Under the pieces are notes generated by a model, which saw nothing but the letters and a program-made list of their open reading frames with translations, made no database searches and had not been told where the DNA came from. Source: Cranoglanis bouderius (Eukaryota; Chordata; Actinopteri; Siluriformes; Cranoglanididae). Taken from it: a DNA stretch of 64,000 bases. Shown one piece after another: positions 12,010 through 23,829 of the stretch (position 1 is its first letter; every line of letters starts with the position of its first letter). The position numbers and the translations under genes were made by a program. The stretch covers positions 6,010,501 through 6,074,500 of the forward strand of contig CM042551.1 in assembly GCA_023630585.1 (NCBI GenBank). Reading direction: 5' to 3'.

Positions 12010-12150
12010 GGAAAAAGCAGAAGAGGTGCTGAGAACTGACAGGTGCTAAACTTCTGCTCCCGCCTGTGGGAGTTTATCCTGGCTTGGCCCAGATACGGAT
12101 GCTCCCATGATGCACTTTGTGCTGCCCTAGAGTTTCACAGTACTCTTTCA
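12010..12150. promoter_or_regulatory. small candidate non-coding element
   Basis: Repeat-free block with CAGATACGGATGCTCCCATG, probably the continuation of the element on the left side of the GT array. Weak support. Confidence 0.2.
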
Positions 12151-12560
12151 CACACTAAAAAAAAAATGACAATAAAGTGTGTAATCTAGTCATTCTAACT
12201 TTTTTGTAGTCATCTCTAAGATCACCTTTTTGAGACTGAGATTGAGCCATTGATCAGATCCATTGATCAATAAGTAATTTGATTCGCACTACAATTTTCT
12301 TGTATAGTGCGTTTAACTATAGACATTGTCACAAAACAGCTTTACAAAATTCCAGATGTGGACTTAGATCCTTAATGAACAGGCCAGAGGACACAGTGGT
12401 GAGGAAAAACTTCCTGAGAATGATAAAAATGATGAAAAATGATGAAAAATACTAAATATGTACTGTATGGTGCGCGAGAAGGTATTGGTTCATTTTCTGT
12501 CATAGCAGCACTGGCAGTAGTGCTGGCTGTAATTCAAATCAAAAATGGTGTCAACATTTA
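12151..12560. repeat. dispersed-repeat fragment, unclassified
   Basis: 12290-12430 (ACATTGTCACAAAACAGCTT, then GTGAGGAAAAACTTCCTGAG) matches my memory of a repeat widespread in fish intergenic DNA. No gene is present. Confidence 0.4.
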
Positions 12561-12569
12561 AAAAGTGTT

Positions 12570-12855
12570 ATTATTGATATGGTGAAGTTTTCTGTGAGGA
12601 GATGTTTATTTGGCACTTATTGAAGGAGTCTCCAATGATAAAAAGTATGAGGTGTCATTCTTTTATAAATAAAAAAAAAAAAAAAACAGCAGTCATTGGT
12701 GAATTATAGTGTTATAAGAGGAATAAGACAAAACATGGTGTGCTGTTATAGGAAATAGTTGGCATCACACCAACCTGTTGCTGATTATTTTCCTTCAACA
12801 GCATGCCCCATCATGTATTGTTATTTATTATTATTATCCATATGAGCATTAAAGA
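12570..12855. repeat. fold-back repeat family (copy 2), nearly complete but short
   Basis: Left terminus GATATGGTGAAGTTTTC is the inverse of the right termini of copies 1 and 5. The central hairpin pairs TGCTGTTATAGGAAA (12741) with TTTCCTTCAACAGCA (ends 12803). Much of both arms is deleted. Confidence 0.7.
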
Positions 12856-13164
12856 ATTTTTCAAATTGGCATGAATCATCAGATACTGGCTAGATGTACT
12901 GTATTGTCTGATGTATGCAGTATTATGCACAGTATTGTGCATTTAGCTGGTCGCAACTACTTCAGTCTTGGTAATTATCTCATTGATTATCTCATTTCAT
13001 TCATGCAACAACTTGGAAACAGTGTAATTTACAAAAGTCTTACTATCCAGATTTCTGAAGCAACCAAGATACTGTGAATCTCACAAAGCTTGCAGCGACT
13101 ATATTGTTTTTAGTGTTCAAAGGTTTGATTCTCCATAAATGCAGATAGCTAACGAAACTGGCGA
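12856..13164. other. no recognisable gene
   Basis: Nothing distinctive. Confidence 0.4.
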
Positions 13165-13450
13165 CTGGCGAGATGCGTGGCACAGTGGGTAGTTCCAGGG
13201 ACTCTGGTTCAAACTTGAGCTTGGGTTACTGTCTATACAGAGTTTGGCATGTTCTTCCTCTGTCCTCTGGGCTCTCTGGTTTCTTCCCACCTCCCAGAAA
13301 TAAGCATGGAGGTGGACTGGCTATGCTAAATTGCCCTAGGTTTGAATGTGGTGTCTTGCGATGGACTGGTGTCCCATTCAAGCGTGCATTCCTGCCTCAG
13401 TAACCCTGGGAAAGGCTCCAGATCCAAGAGCAGGCACTTGAATGGATAAA
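13165..13450 (+). repeat. tRNA-derived SINE, degenerate
   Basis: GTGGCACAGTGGGTAG, GGTTCAAACTTGAG and GCATGTTCTTCC lead to GCGATGGACTGGTGTCCCAT and a GAATGGATAAATGAA tail, the standard body order of this SINE class. Confidence 0.75.
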
Positions 13451-13649
13451 TGAACTGGCAAGATTCTGATGCTTGTGGCCAAAAAAGTGTACAATACACC
13501 CCAGACTATTCTGAAGACCAATTTGACCAGATGGTTTGTTTGTTTTTTTCCTGCCCCCAAAAAATCTCAAAGCTCAGTCTCAAACTCCAGCTGTTGCTTT
13601 AACATTTCAGTGTGTGAAAAGTTAAACACTCCATTTGTAGATGGCAGGG

Positions 13650-14280
13650 TGGCAGCAAGGAGAGCGCTAATGGATGTAAATATGGTTCGAACGGCACGTT
13701 GAGCTGTGCTGATTTGCATTACCGGCAGGAGCTCACCTAACACCAGCGCTAATCACACAGCTCACTCTGAAGTACCATTACTACTCTACGCTGGAATTTA
13801 AAAAAAGAAAAAACAGTTTATCTAACCAGTTTATCGCTTAATCGTTATACAGCTAGTGAACACAGGCCGGGAATTGAACAATGCTGGATTTCAGCAGCGG
13901 TCAGCGGATCTTTAAGAGTTACACCAGCGAGAAGGGAAAAGGGAGGTATTATGATGCCTCAGTTTGGAGACTGAATGGCCTCGGTGGGGTTCTCACCAGC
14001 CAAGTAATAACCTGCAATCAGGCAATTATCCCCTCTCTACTGCATACAGGTGAGAACGGCTTTCTTCCCAGCAGCACTAGCAGTTTCTCATTCTGCTAAT
14101 GAACAGGAGGAAGCAGGTTACAGATTTCCCCGTAGGACACACGCTACACCTCTCGTGCACTACATTCACCTCGCCAAAATGTGTTAACTTTGACTTTAGG
14201 CTGTAGTCCCAGGAGGAGGCGGAAATTCTGCTAGATACACAATGCAGCTTGAAAGTTAGCATGTAAATCTCAGAAAGAGT
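13650..14280. promoter_or_regulatory. candidate conserved non-coding element with octamer
   Basis: Octamer ATTTGCAT at 13712-13719 in a 130-bp GC-mixed block, then a second block (13880-14050) with CAAGTAATAACCTGCAATCA. No repeat content is recognised. Confidence 0.3.
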
Positions 14281-14930
14281 TTTACCTGCTTGACTTGGCT
14301 CTGGGGCTGCAGTATAAATGGACGAAGCTCTCTTTCACACAGATGGACCACACGTTTAGTGGTACAGGTTTGTCTGCAAGACCTTTGCACTGAGTGTTAT
14401 TCAGGCACACTGAAGATCCAGGCATCTTGCTTAGTGTGGCTTTTATAGTTCGTCTGTTTGCGTGCGTTTTTCACAACAGCAAAATGTGGAACACTAGTGT
14501 GACCTTACCCAGCGTTCAGACATTGACAAAGTGATAAAGTGCCATTTCTATGTACATCTGCAACACGGATACATGATTTCAGTGACAGCGGCAAGCAACA
14601 GAGAGACGATGCAACATTTTGTTTTTGCATTTTTTTCAGATTGGGTATGATGCATTAAATCAATCCTATGGCACGTGTGCTCTACCATTCCTTCACTTCC
14701 CCACTTACAACCTTAGTTCCTACATGCAAAACTGTTTGCATACTGTTACAGTATACAGTTTGACACGCAAAAACGGAAGAAAAACCCATGACTGTGGTTT
14801 CATCTTATCTTGTCATATACAATGCCTCATTAAATAGAGACATCGCAAAGAAAAAAAAAAAATCTCAGACCGTCATTGGGTAATTTCTATATACCAATCT
14901 CTGTCTGTCATTGCTTGTCAAACGTATCAC
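14281..14930. other. no gene; fragment shared with 19210-19330
   Basis: 14660-14745 (CAATCCTATGGC, then TTCCCCACTTACAACCTTAG) recurs in altered form at 19232-19310, suggesting a dispersed repeat. An A-rich run is at 14848-14862. Confidence 0.45.
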
Positions 14931-15010
14931 CTACATTTCTTAGTCATGGTTTTCTCATAAAGTTGCTTTGGATAAAAGTGTCTGCTAAATGAATAAATGT
15001 AACTGTAAAA
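14930..15010. repeat. SINE/LINE-tail-like repeat
   Basis: GCTTTGGATAAAAGTGTCTG followed by CTAAATGAATAAATGTAA is a tail motif found in many fish retroposons. The same motif is inverted at 20338-20390. Confidence 0.55.
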
Positions 15011-15039
15011 TGTAGTTTCAATGTTCATAACATTTCCTG

Positions 15040-15178
15040 GATTTGACCTTAGCCTGGGGGACATGGTGGGGTTCGATTTTACATGTTCTCCCTTTGCTTC
15101 AGGGTTTCCTCCCCAGTTCAAGGATGTGCATTGTAGACTGATTGGCATCTCTAAATTGTCCGTAGTGTGGGATTGGGT

Positions 15179-15209
<31 letters not shown>

Positions 15210-15328
15210 ATTGTGGGTGTCCTCCAGGGTGTCCTCTTCCTTGTGCCCTGAGTCCCCTGGGATAGGCTCCAGGCTCCCCACGAACCTGTGTAGGATAAGT
15301 GGTACAGAAAATAGATGGATGGATTTTA
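15040..15328 (+). repeat. tRNA-derived SINE with embedded GT array
   Basis: B-box-like GGTTCGATTTT, GATTGGCATCTCTAAATTGT, GGGATAGGCTCCAGGCTCCC and GATGGATGGATT tail. The GT array at 15187-15210 sits at the position where the family normally has a GTGTGAATG stretch. Confidence 0.8.
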
Positions 15329-16570
15329 GCCTTTCTTTTCCTGTTTACGAGTATACACTTTACGTGTTTAACAGCGTCAACCTATGTTCGGACCCCTGAC
15401 TGTGATATCCAGATTGCCTTCAAATCCAAAAATCATTATCACAACATCTAGCACTTGCCTCCTGCCTTCCACTAACACACCTAACAAGTAGTTCTATCCT
15501 GAAAAGCGAAATGTTCGAAAATGAGAACTATATTTATCACCGCAGCAGCCACCTACACATTTTATAGTAGAGTGAGTTGCAGAAATGTGAGACTGAAAAG
15601 ATAATGTTCCTGCCATATGAGTAACGACCGCAATCTAATCATCACAACAGCCTCAGCATAGTCTTCATGAGCATAATGAGCCTATCAATGACTAGTTTGT
15701 GTCATTGTGGCTCAAATAGGCTTTTTGAAAATCATAACACCACCTGCCAAACACGTAAATGTGCAATATTAGTGCTTTTTTTTTTTTTTTTTTTTTTTGA
15801 AGATCCAGGTGTAGGTGAAAAAGGGATTTAGTTCTTCCAGTCACAAGTATTTTATCTACAGCTCTGTCTGGATGGGATATTTGAGTGATGTCTGTACAAG
15901 TGCTAAAACGCTTGTGTCCCAGCTCAATTAAATAAACGCCAGGAAAATGAATTTGTGCCACGGTGATTTGTCTACGAACCCCAATGTTTGTGTCACACAT
16001 GGTCAGATCATGTTTATTTATTTGTCAGCATCTAATATTTAGAATGTTTAAAGAAGTTACAGCATCTGGTCATTCATTAATTTCTAGAAAACGAAAAAAA
16101 AAAAAAAACTGCGGGTGTCATTATAATATCCCCCTTAATCATCCTTCAGGATTATGCTCTTCTTTATCCTGCTAATGAGCTCCCAATATAGGCAGTCTGG
16201 AGACAAAGTTATACGACTCATACCAAGTAAGTTTTTAAGAGATGCCTCCAAAGCACTTATCTTTTCACATTACAGGGAATGCACTAGCACGTGTGATTAG
16301 CAGTGGTCAAAAAACTTTTTGTTTTTTTCCCCAACTCAAGAAGTAGCATCTGTCTGTGGAATTATTACTAGAACTAAAATGGATCAAATGACTGCAGATT
16401 TGTTTTTTTTGTTTTTTTAAAAATAGGTAATTTGGTCTGTAATTTTCCCAGGAGAGGCGGGAGAACAGCTCTGGCCACTCCGGACGTACTATAATCAGCG
16501 TCATTGCTCAAAGTGCTCATGTAAATTTAATCCCATCCGAATAGGGCTTTATACAAAGAACATTCTCAAA
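15329..16570. promoter_or_regulatory. gene-free stretch with scattered candidate elements
   Basis: Blocks at 15600-15700, 16120-16280 (TTAATCATCCTTCAGGATTA, an imperfect palindrome) and 16440-16560 (GGCCACTCCGGACGTACTAT) are more complex than their surroundings. T23 tract at about 15776-15799; A14 tract near 16094. Confidence 0.25.
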
Positions 16571-17300
16571 ATGTCATTTCAAAGCTTCAGATTTCTGGGA
16601 ACTGATGATAAATTAGTGCCATCACATTTTCTTGTCCAGTCACCTTGTCTTACTACTACTATGTCATTGCTTGCACTTCACTGAAAAAAACGACATCAAG
16701 AGAATTTTTTCATTGAATGATATAAGTATCCGTCCATCCACATAAACCTAAACCTTCATTATTCTGATACATAAGTGTGATATAAACACACAGTAGATCT
16801 TTGGGTTTGGATGGTAGTCTGGGTACAGCAGCTGCTCTGTGTGGGATGCTGGAGTCTCCGTGGTAACTCATCTCTACAGTACTGCCAGAACATGCAGACA
16901 CAGCGATGGGCCCGGGCCAGCTTGCTCAGTACCTCTGGGACATATGAAGTTATATTTACATCACTCCGCCCTCCATATAGGCCTGCCACCAATTTGCCTG
17001 AGCCCTGCAATAGAGCTGATTGAACTTTGCATACAATATGATAACGCCATCTTCTTCCCTCTACCTCCTCTTGATTCTGCAGTGCTGGGACTTTCTGAAT
17101 TAGGTTCATTCTCTCTTTTTTCAGCCCCTTTTTTCTGCTGATGACACTGGATTGTTTGTTTGAAATGTGTTCGCTCCTCCGGGGGCCTCCGAAAGTGCTG
17201 ATGAAACCTGCCGTCCGTCCTGAGAGGTGCCAGACTGGGAGACTGACAGAAAGAGAGATAGAGTGAGAGAATGAGAGCACAAGATTGTTCACTTTCTAAT
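16571..17300. promoter_or_regulatory. candidate conserved non-coding element (16800-17290)
   Basis: Non-repetitive and mixed in composition, with overlapping long frames on both strands (minus 16759-17292, 177 codons) but no domain or splice-site logic. Treated as non-coding. Confidence 0.25.
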
Positions 17301-18255
17301 AGCACTTTTCCACCAGACAGTGCAGTACAGCTACTAATCCAGAAGTCTGCTTGAGTGCTTTGTATCCATTTCCTTTCACTTAACAGTATCCCAAAAAGTA
17401 CAATATGTTCTCTGGAGGCAGTGATAATATTTCCTATGTGATGCTAAGGCTAGCAGCAAAGACTACTATAGTTTGTGGTGTATAACAAGGGAAAGTGTAC
17501 TCTCTAATTGACCGCAGAATTTGGTTTGATCTGATTAAACATAAAGCAGCCAATCAAACTGAGTTTTCCACTGTACTCATTGGGGTCGTTATCAGACTCA
17601 GGAGATGTTGTACTTTCTGGCAGAAAAGCTATTCTTGCTACCTCACAGTCAGCATGCTATCATTTTATATTGTTCCTGTTCAGTATTCCTGATGTAGTGG
17701 CAAGAATGGAAACCAAATTCAGCATGGAAACTTACAGTAAGGGCCATCTTGCAACTGAAAGTATCAAATGTAACAAACCGAGTATGAGGACAGTAAGGCA
17801 CCAACACTGTAAAGGCAGTCACAGAAAACATGGCTCAGAATTAAGCAACAGGGTGTATTGGCAAGACTTCGCAATACAACAAAAAAGAATCTATGTGCTT
17901 ATATAGTACAAATGCTAGTACAAGTAGACCAGGGTCTAATAATGCTATCAAGCTAAAACCATGTTAGAGACAAGTTAGTATGGGAACTGGGAGCTCATTT
18001 AATGTTCATTTAAGTGCTTGGTAAAGACTATCTCCCGACAATAGGCCTAATGCTATTCTATTGTGCTACTTCAGGAACCCAATATGTTATGGAAGATTTA
18101 CTGGTGCCACAATATCATTCAACTATCATGCAGCTTTTTGTTTTATTGAGCTAAAACTGCCAATGACAGGCTCCTGAGTAGCCCAACAAAAAGAATCAGT
18201 GCTCTCCTGCAGGTGTTCAGCTGCCCTGATGTGGTGGCTGGATTCGCGTGTCTCA
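17301..18255. other. no recognisable gene
   Basis: Ordinary sequence without a recognised repeat. Confidence 0.4.
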
Positions 18256-18515
18256 AAATAATAATTTCAGGTATTCAGCCTTTTGTTGCCCCGTCCCAAC
18301 TTTTTTGAGACGTGTTGCGGCCATCGAATTCAAAATTACCTTATTTTTTTCTTAAAATGGTACATTTACTCAGTTTAAACATTTGATATGTTTTCTATGT
18401 TCTATTGTCAATAACATATGGGTTTATGAGATTTGCAAATCATTGCATCCTGTTTTTATTTACATTTTGCACAGCGTCCCAACTTTTTTGGAATTGGGGT
18501 TGTAATAAATTGAGT
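18256..18515 (+). mobile_element. DNA-transposon 3'-end remnant
   Basis: The motif CCCAACTTTTTTG occurs twice (about 18296 and 18479), and the block ends TTGGAATTGGGGTTGTA, the terminus of a repeat common in fish. The class is not certain. Confidence 0.45.
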
Positions 18516-18689
18516 TATTGTGTGCTGTTTTCCACCTGATGAATGTGCAACACATAATAAACAATACCTTGTCTGTTCTATGCAGTCTGTGTTTGGAGTA
18601 TGTGAATGCTCAGATAATTAATCATAAGCAGGTAAAATCCAATGCACAATGCAAGTAAAGTTTATTAGCTGCTAAACTGTTTAGGAATA

Positions 18690-18955
18690 TTACAGAGGCA
18701 TCGGGTTAGCGGTGGTCAAGAGGTAAATCTGAAGCTTTCCTGTTTAATGAGCTGTCTCTGGCAGCATTGTGCTCTCTCTTTACAATGCTCTGCACTCTTC
18801 TCAACTCTCTTGGGGTCAACAGTGAACCTGTGACCTCAATGAGTCAAAGGTCGTGGTCAATTGCTCATCGACGTTTGAACAGAAGTGTGACAGTGAGGAG
18901 CTGATAAACTCCCTTTCCTGTTCATTACACTGTAGTAGGCTTTTTGTCCTGGCTG
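18690..18955. promoter_or_regulatory. candidate non-coding element
   Basis: Several nuclear-receptor-like half-sites in 40 bp (GGGGTCA, TGACCT, AAAGGTCG at 18812-18853), immediately left of the longest GT array in the window. Confidence 0.25.
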
Positions 18956-18958
18956 GAT

Positions 18959-19076
<118 letters not shown>

Positions 19077-19079
19077 TGC

Positions 19080-19555
19080 CAAGCCCATTGTGTTTCTGCC
19101 TTCTGTAACAAATGTATCTGCTCCTTCCATGAAACCTTGATTATGAGATTTTCTTAATTCTATGCAAATAATTTATAATGCAGTAAAGCAATAAATCCAG
19201 ATGACTCCCTTAAATGAGTCCTCGCACCAATCCTATGACGCACGTTCAGTTCCCCACTCACAACTTTCGTTTCTACCTGCAGTTAGTTCCCACTTACTGT
19301 CTGATATGCACAACCTTAAAAAAAACACACAAAAAACTAGCTCTATACAAACTGTCAGCTTATGCAAATGCCAACCCAATGATACAACCCAATGAATATG
19401 ATACAGCACACACCCTAGTCTATCCTAACTATTTAAATCCAATCCCTAGTCCAACCATAACCCATGGCGAATCTTACATTTTTAAACGTTAATTATTTTG
19501 TTTATTGGGTGTAATAAAATAGATTAACATGCTTTAATGTTCAACATATTATTTG
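19080..19555. other. no gene; relative of the 14660 fragment
   Basis: 19232-19310 resembles 14660-14745. Otherwise AT-rich. Confidence 0.4.
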
Positions 19556-19559
19556 TCAA

Positions 19560-20305
19560 ATAATGTACATTATTGCAGTGCCTCTCTTCCCAGGCTGCCT
19601 GAAACGCTCAGATTTCTCCAAAGCCCCTGCTTCCGAAAAGCCCAGAGTGCTCTGATTGGCCAGCTGACCCGTTGCGTTGCGATTGGACGAAAGCTCCTAA
19701 GCAACATGTCGTTGCTTTTACCGTATCAGTTCAAGCCCGATTCAAATTCAGAAGTCAAATGCGGTTGATCAAGCGGAAGCAAGTTTGCAAGCACGACTTG
19801 AGCAGAACGTTTCACAACGGTAAGTTTTTATTTTATAACTCTCTCACCTCTCAGATACGATTGTGTGAGCCTGCCTTGTACTCTCCCAGGTCCAGTACTG
19901 CTCAGGAACAGCGGTTTAAATAAACAGTAACCACTGATTTCATCCGTTTTCGGAAGGCTAAACAAAGAGGTTTTGCTTTCGCACCGAAGCACACAGCGTC
20001 TCCACGACATGGAGCCTGAATTCACTGAAGCCTCGCCTTCTTTCTCTGCGCCTGCCTTTTGGCGGGATTATGCTGATGGTGCACTTATGACGTAGAGAAA
20101 TTACTGAAGTAAATCTGGACTTCGAACGACACGTTTCGGGCAGGACTGGAGCAGTGCTCTCTGTAAGATAAAATAAATCCCTTTGGGGGAGACTATGAGC
20201 TTTGGGACTTTGCAGAGCTTATACATGCACAAACAGATACATTACACACCCAAACAGAAGGAAAACATTAAAAATCATGATATGACCCCTTTAATACAAG
20301 GCAAA
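19560..20305. mobile_element. non-autonomous DNA-transposon-like repeat
   Basis: Carries AGAGTGCTCTGATTGGCCAG and GGCGGGATTATGCTGATG and ends ATGATATGACCCCTTTAA, the terminus of a high-copy fish repeat. No transposase is seen. The apparent small frames (19553-19923) are part of it. Confidence 0.5.
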
Positions 20306-20329
20306 AAAGATCCCTAGCCCAACCCTAAG

Positions 20330-20490
20330 CCTAACCAACCCTAGGTACATTTACATTTAGTGCTGACACTTTACAAAGCGACTTCCATTGAGACGGGATA
20401 CAACTGAGCAGTTGAGGGTTTAGGGTCTTGCTCAAGAACTCACAACCTTCAGATCAGTAACTCAAAGCCTTAAAAATTGAGCCACCAGTT
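20330..20490 (-). repeat. SINE-tail-like repeat, inverted
   Basis: ACTTTACAAAGCGACTTCCA and the following TTAAAAATTGAGCCACC correspond to the tail and tRNA-like part of a common fish retroposon. Related to 14930-15010. Confidence 0.5.
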
Positions 20491-20494
20491 TCCT

Positions 20495-20880
20495 AACACT
20501 AACTCTAGGCAAATCCAAACCTTAATACTAGAAGTCATGATATTAATCAACATAATGAATTAATAAGGTGGCAGTATGCTTAACTATTCATATACTGTAT
20601 GACTCTGCATACACTTCATTATTTCCTGATGTGCTAATGGTTAGTGTGTCTATCAATTCATCATTATGAAAGCATTTAGATAAGTATTAATCTGTATTTT
20701 AAATAGAACAAAATTGACCCAGACATCAATCTATACAATCAGCCTTGCTATTTAAAAATAATAATAATAATAGAATTTTTGAGTACACGAAAACAAAAAT
20801 ATGAAATCAGTATGAAATATGAAATCATTTTTGATGATGGAATCTGGCTAATCGTGCCTTTTGTATTCCCTGAGAAAACA
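20495..20880. other. no recognisable gene
   Basis: AT-rich; short (ATA)n at 20757-20775. Confidence 0.4.
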
Positions 20881-21207
20881 GAGTGCTCTCGTTCTGTGCT
20901 TTGGGATTAGTGCTTTGTGCTGCGGTTAATATCTGTATCAAGGATATACATTCAGCACTGAAGAACAATGCAGCTTATTAGCCCTGATGCTTCACCTTCT
21001 TTAAGGCTGAGTAATTTCCAGCGAAGCTGACATCATTATCATAGATGACAACTGACATCGGTTAACGTGTAATTCAAGACTCTTCATATGTGGAAAATTA
21101 CAATTGCCCAGTGCGTCTGTCTGCACCTTAAGCTATCTGAAACGTGAATGCCTTTTTAATAATTTTCTGGCCTATTCAAGCTCTGTTGGCTGGCAAGAGT
21201 GGGTGAA

Positions 21208-21261
<54 letters not shown>

Positions 21262-21600
21262 CGTGTGTGTGTGTGCGTGTGCGTGTGTGGAGTTCATTAC
21301 GCTGCTGGTTCAGCTCTCCGCACACTCAAGAGCTCTCCAGTCTAAATGACCCTGAAGCACTTATTCATCCTCTCAATAGACTGGCCCGCTGCACCTTAAG
21401 AAAACTCGCCACATGCTTAACGGACAATAAAGCCCACTGATTTTTCTTCTCCTTGAAAAAAGAAAAGAAAGAAAAGCTATCTGTGATCAGTAAATGAGCA
21501 ATTAATCACCAGGGAGGCAGGGTTAGATATAATCGCCTCTTGTATTCGTGACTTCTTCGGGAAGGCACGACGGAAAAGGCCAGGCATGAATGTTGATCAA
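20881..21600. promoter_or_regulatory. candidate conserved non-coding blocks split by a GT array
   Basis: Complex blocks at 20881-21190, 21300-21450 and 21485-21590 (GAGCAATTAATCACCAGG). A GT array with GC interruptions at 21212-21290 divides them. Confidence 0.3.
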
Positions 21601-21606
21601 AAAAAA

Positions 21607-21665
<59 letters not shown>

Positions 21666-21670
21666 AGAGA
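21600..21670. repeat. A tract plus (GA)n
   Basis: A17 followed by a GA array to about 21668. Confidence 0.9.
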
Positions 21671-21699
21671 AGGCCAAGCATGAATTAGAACCCTTGTGC

Positions 21700-22078
21700 A
21701 AGCCTCGTGTCAGGATGTCAGTGTGTATATTTAGTCCAAGATCTATTATTTCCAGAATCTTACAAAGTGTGTGTGCGCAAAGGGGGACACGACACTGGGG
21801 TTATAGCAGCACTTGGTCTCATCATAGAGACAGAAGGTGTTTCTCATTTTTGGAATCTAGATTTAATTTAGTTGCTGATGTTGCTATCAGTAGCGAACAC
21901 GCTGGCAGCACTCGCGGCCTGACGGTGTGTGATAAGCCCACGGCGCTCCCCAGCTAAGCCTGATTAGTGCTGGCCCTAAAAGGTTTTGTTATGAGAGGCA
22001 AATAGACTCGGGAGCTGCGGCCTGGGACCTCGGTGATATCAACAATCATGCAGCAAGCCCTCAGCAACCCTACTAATG

Positions 22079-22080
<2 letters not shown>
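21700..22080. promoter_or_regulatory. candidate conserved non-coding element
   Basis: 21880-22070 is GC-rich and repeat-free, with GATAAGCCCACGGCG, CTGATTAGTGCTGGCC and GATATCAACAATCATG. A CA array abuts its right end. Confidence 0.3.
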
Positions 22081-22082
<2 letters not shown>

Positions 22083-22144
<62 letters not shown>

Positions 22145-22488
22145 TTACTATCCTTGTGAGGACATTCTACTGACATAATTATTAATGCTGCTATACCTAA
22201 TAAATGCTATATTATACCTAAATCTAACTCTAACCTTAACCTCAGTAACCAAAAGGAAACCTTTTGGCTCGTTTAGCTTTTTTTTTTTCTCTATTTTTAA
22301 GTTTTAAATGTTTATCTTTTATTTTTTTATTTATTTATTTTGCTCTAAAGTTTAATGTTTATTGTTTCAATTTTTAATCTTTTATGTAAAGCACTTTGAG
22401 TTTTTGAGTACTGTATTCAAATAGATTCTTTTTATTATTATTTTTATTTTCTTTATTGTATTTTATTAGTAGTAGTAATTTTTTAGTT

Positions 22489-22582
<94 letters not shown>

Positions 22583-22760
22583 TTTTTATATATATATTTT
22601 ATATGTTATATAAGCAGTTTTTCTTGCAGGGATCAGCCAAATGTCCTCACATGATCAAAACTATCACATATTCCTGTCCTTGTGAGGACATTTGGTCTCC
22701 ACCAAGGTGCAAAAACATGCACGCACACACTCATACACGAACACACACCCCTAAGAAATC
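22083..22760. repeat. microsatellite-rich dispersed repeat with (TA)n core
   Basis: CA array 22083-22138, (AT)n 22494-22574 with T tracts, and the motif TCCTTGTGAGGACATT at 22150 and 22676 flanking the AT-rich interior, followed by a CA-rich tail. The duplicated motif is typical of a fish intergenic repeat. Confidence 0.6.
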
Positions 22761-22839
22761 ATTCACTTTTCAGGGCACTAGACTGAAGAAGCCTGTGGGT
22801 GTAGGAGTGCGTATGGGTGTGTGAGAGAAGAGAAAGAAA

Positions 22840-23013
22840 GAGAGCTATTGTGTCTCAGACCACATTTAGTTTTTCTCTAATATCATAGGAAAGATCTTAT
22901 TTCTCCATCAGTCCTAATGCTTTTTGCATCACATCTGAAAATATCTGCATGCTACATACATTTGTTGCATTTTGATTTAAAAAAAGAAAGAAAGGGGGGG
23001 AAAACCCTCCTAT

Positions 23014-23092
<79 letters not shown>

Positions 23093-23410
23093 TTCAGTCT
23101 CTGTCTGTCTCACATCCAGGCATTAACACACAATGCACAGATCAGGAGGTGATGTTTCTTTCCATGTCTGGCCATGGCATTGGGCTTTAACGTATCCCAG
23201 CACACCGCTGGAGGAGAGCCGCCGCCCCTACCACTCCACAGGTCCTCTTTGTTCAGGCAGACAGAGATGATGCCCCCCTCCACAGGCCTCACTGCCGTGG
23301 AAGCCTTTGTTCGTCTCCCCGCGTGACGTGAGGCTCGCTACTGCACACACCCAGATTTATATGCGCATACTGATGCTGTTAAAGCACAGATTAATGAAAA
23401 TCTAATAAGG
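22840..23410. promoter_or_regulatory. candidate conserved non-coding element with central CA array
   Basis: The (CA)n at 23017-23089 is flanked by complex DNA. 23140-23400 is GC-mixed with CCGCGTGACGTGAGG and ends in AGATTAATGAAAATCTAAT. Confidence 0.3.
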
Positions 23411-23828
23411 GGAAGTTCTCAACGTTTTTAAGAGTGGAAAACGGCATTGCAAAGGATTTCTCTAAAATTGGATTGTTACAAAAAGAACAAATGAGCAAAT
23501 TTGGCATAAATTCTCTTTGCTAAGTGGACTGTTAAAAAAAATCTAGACCCAAAGAAGGCGATCCACCAGGAGGAACCTTTTTTTTTCTAACAGTGTACTT
23601 AGCAATGAGAATGCATGTGTTATTGGATAACTCTGACTTAATTCCAATAAATTCCAACAAATTACATAAATTCTCATTGTACACTGTTGGAAAAAAAAAA
23701 AACATGGTTAAATCTAGAACCCTAAGTGATATTTCATTGTCTTTCTTGGAGGAACTACTTCATCACCTTTCAGTTAATGTGTTATTAGATGAATCTTGCT
23801 TTACTGCTCTACGTACAGAACTGTAAAC
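23411..23828. other. no recognisable gene
   Basis: AT-rich; A-rich run near 23690. Confidence 0.4.
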
Positions 23829-23829
23829 T

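Noticed and set aside
16759..17292. 177-codon minus-strand frame
   Set aside because: Overlapped by comparable plus-strand frames; no recognisable protein or splice-site context.
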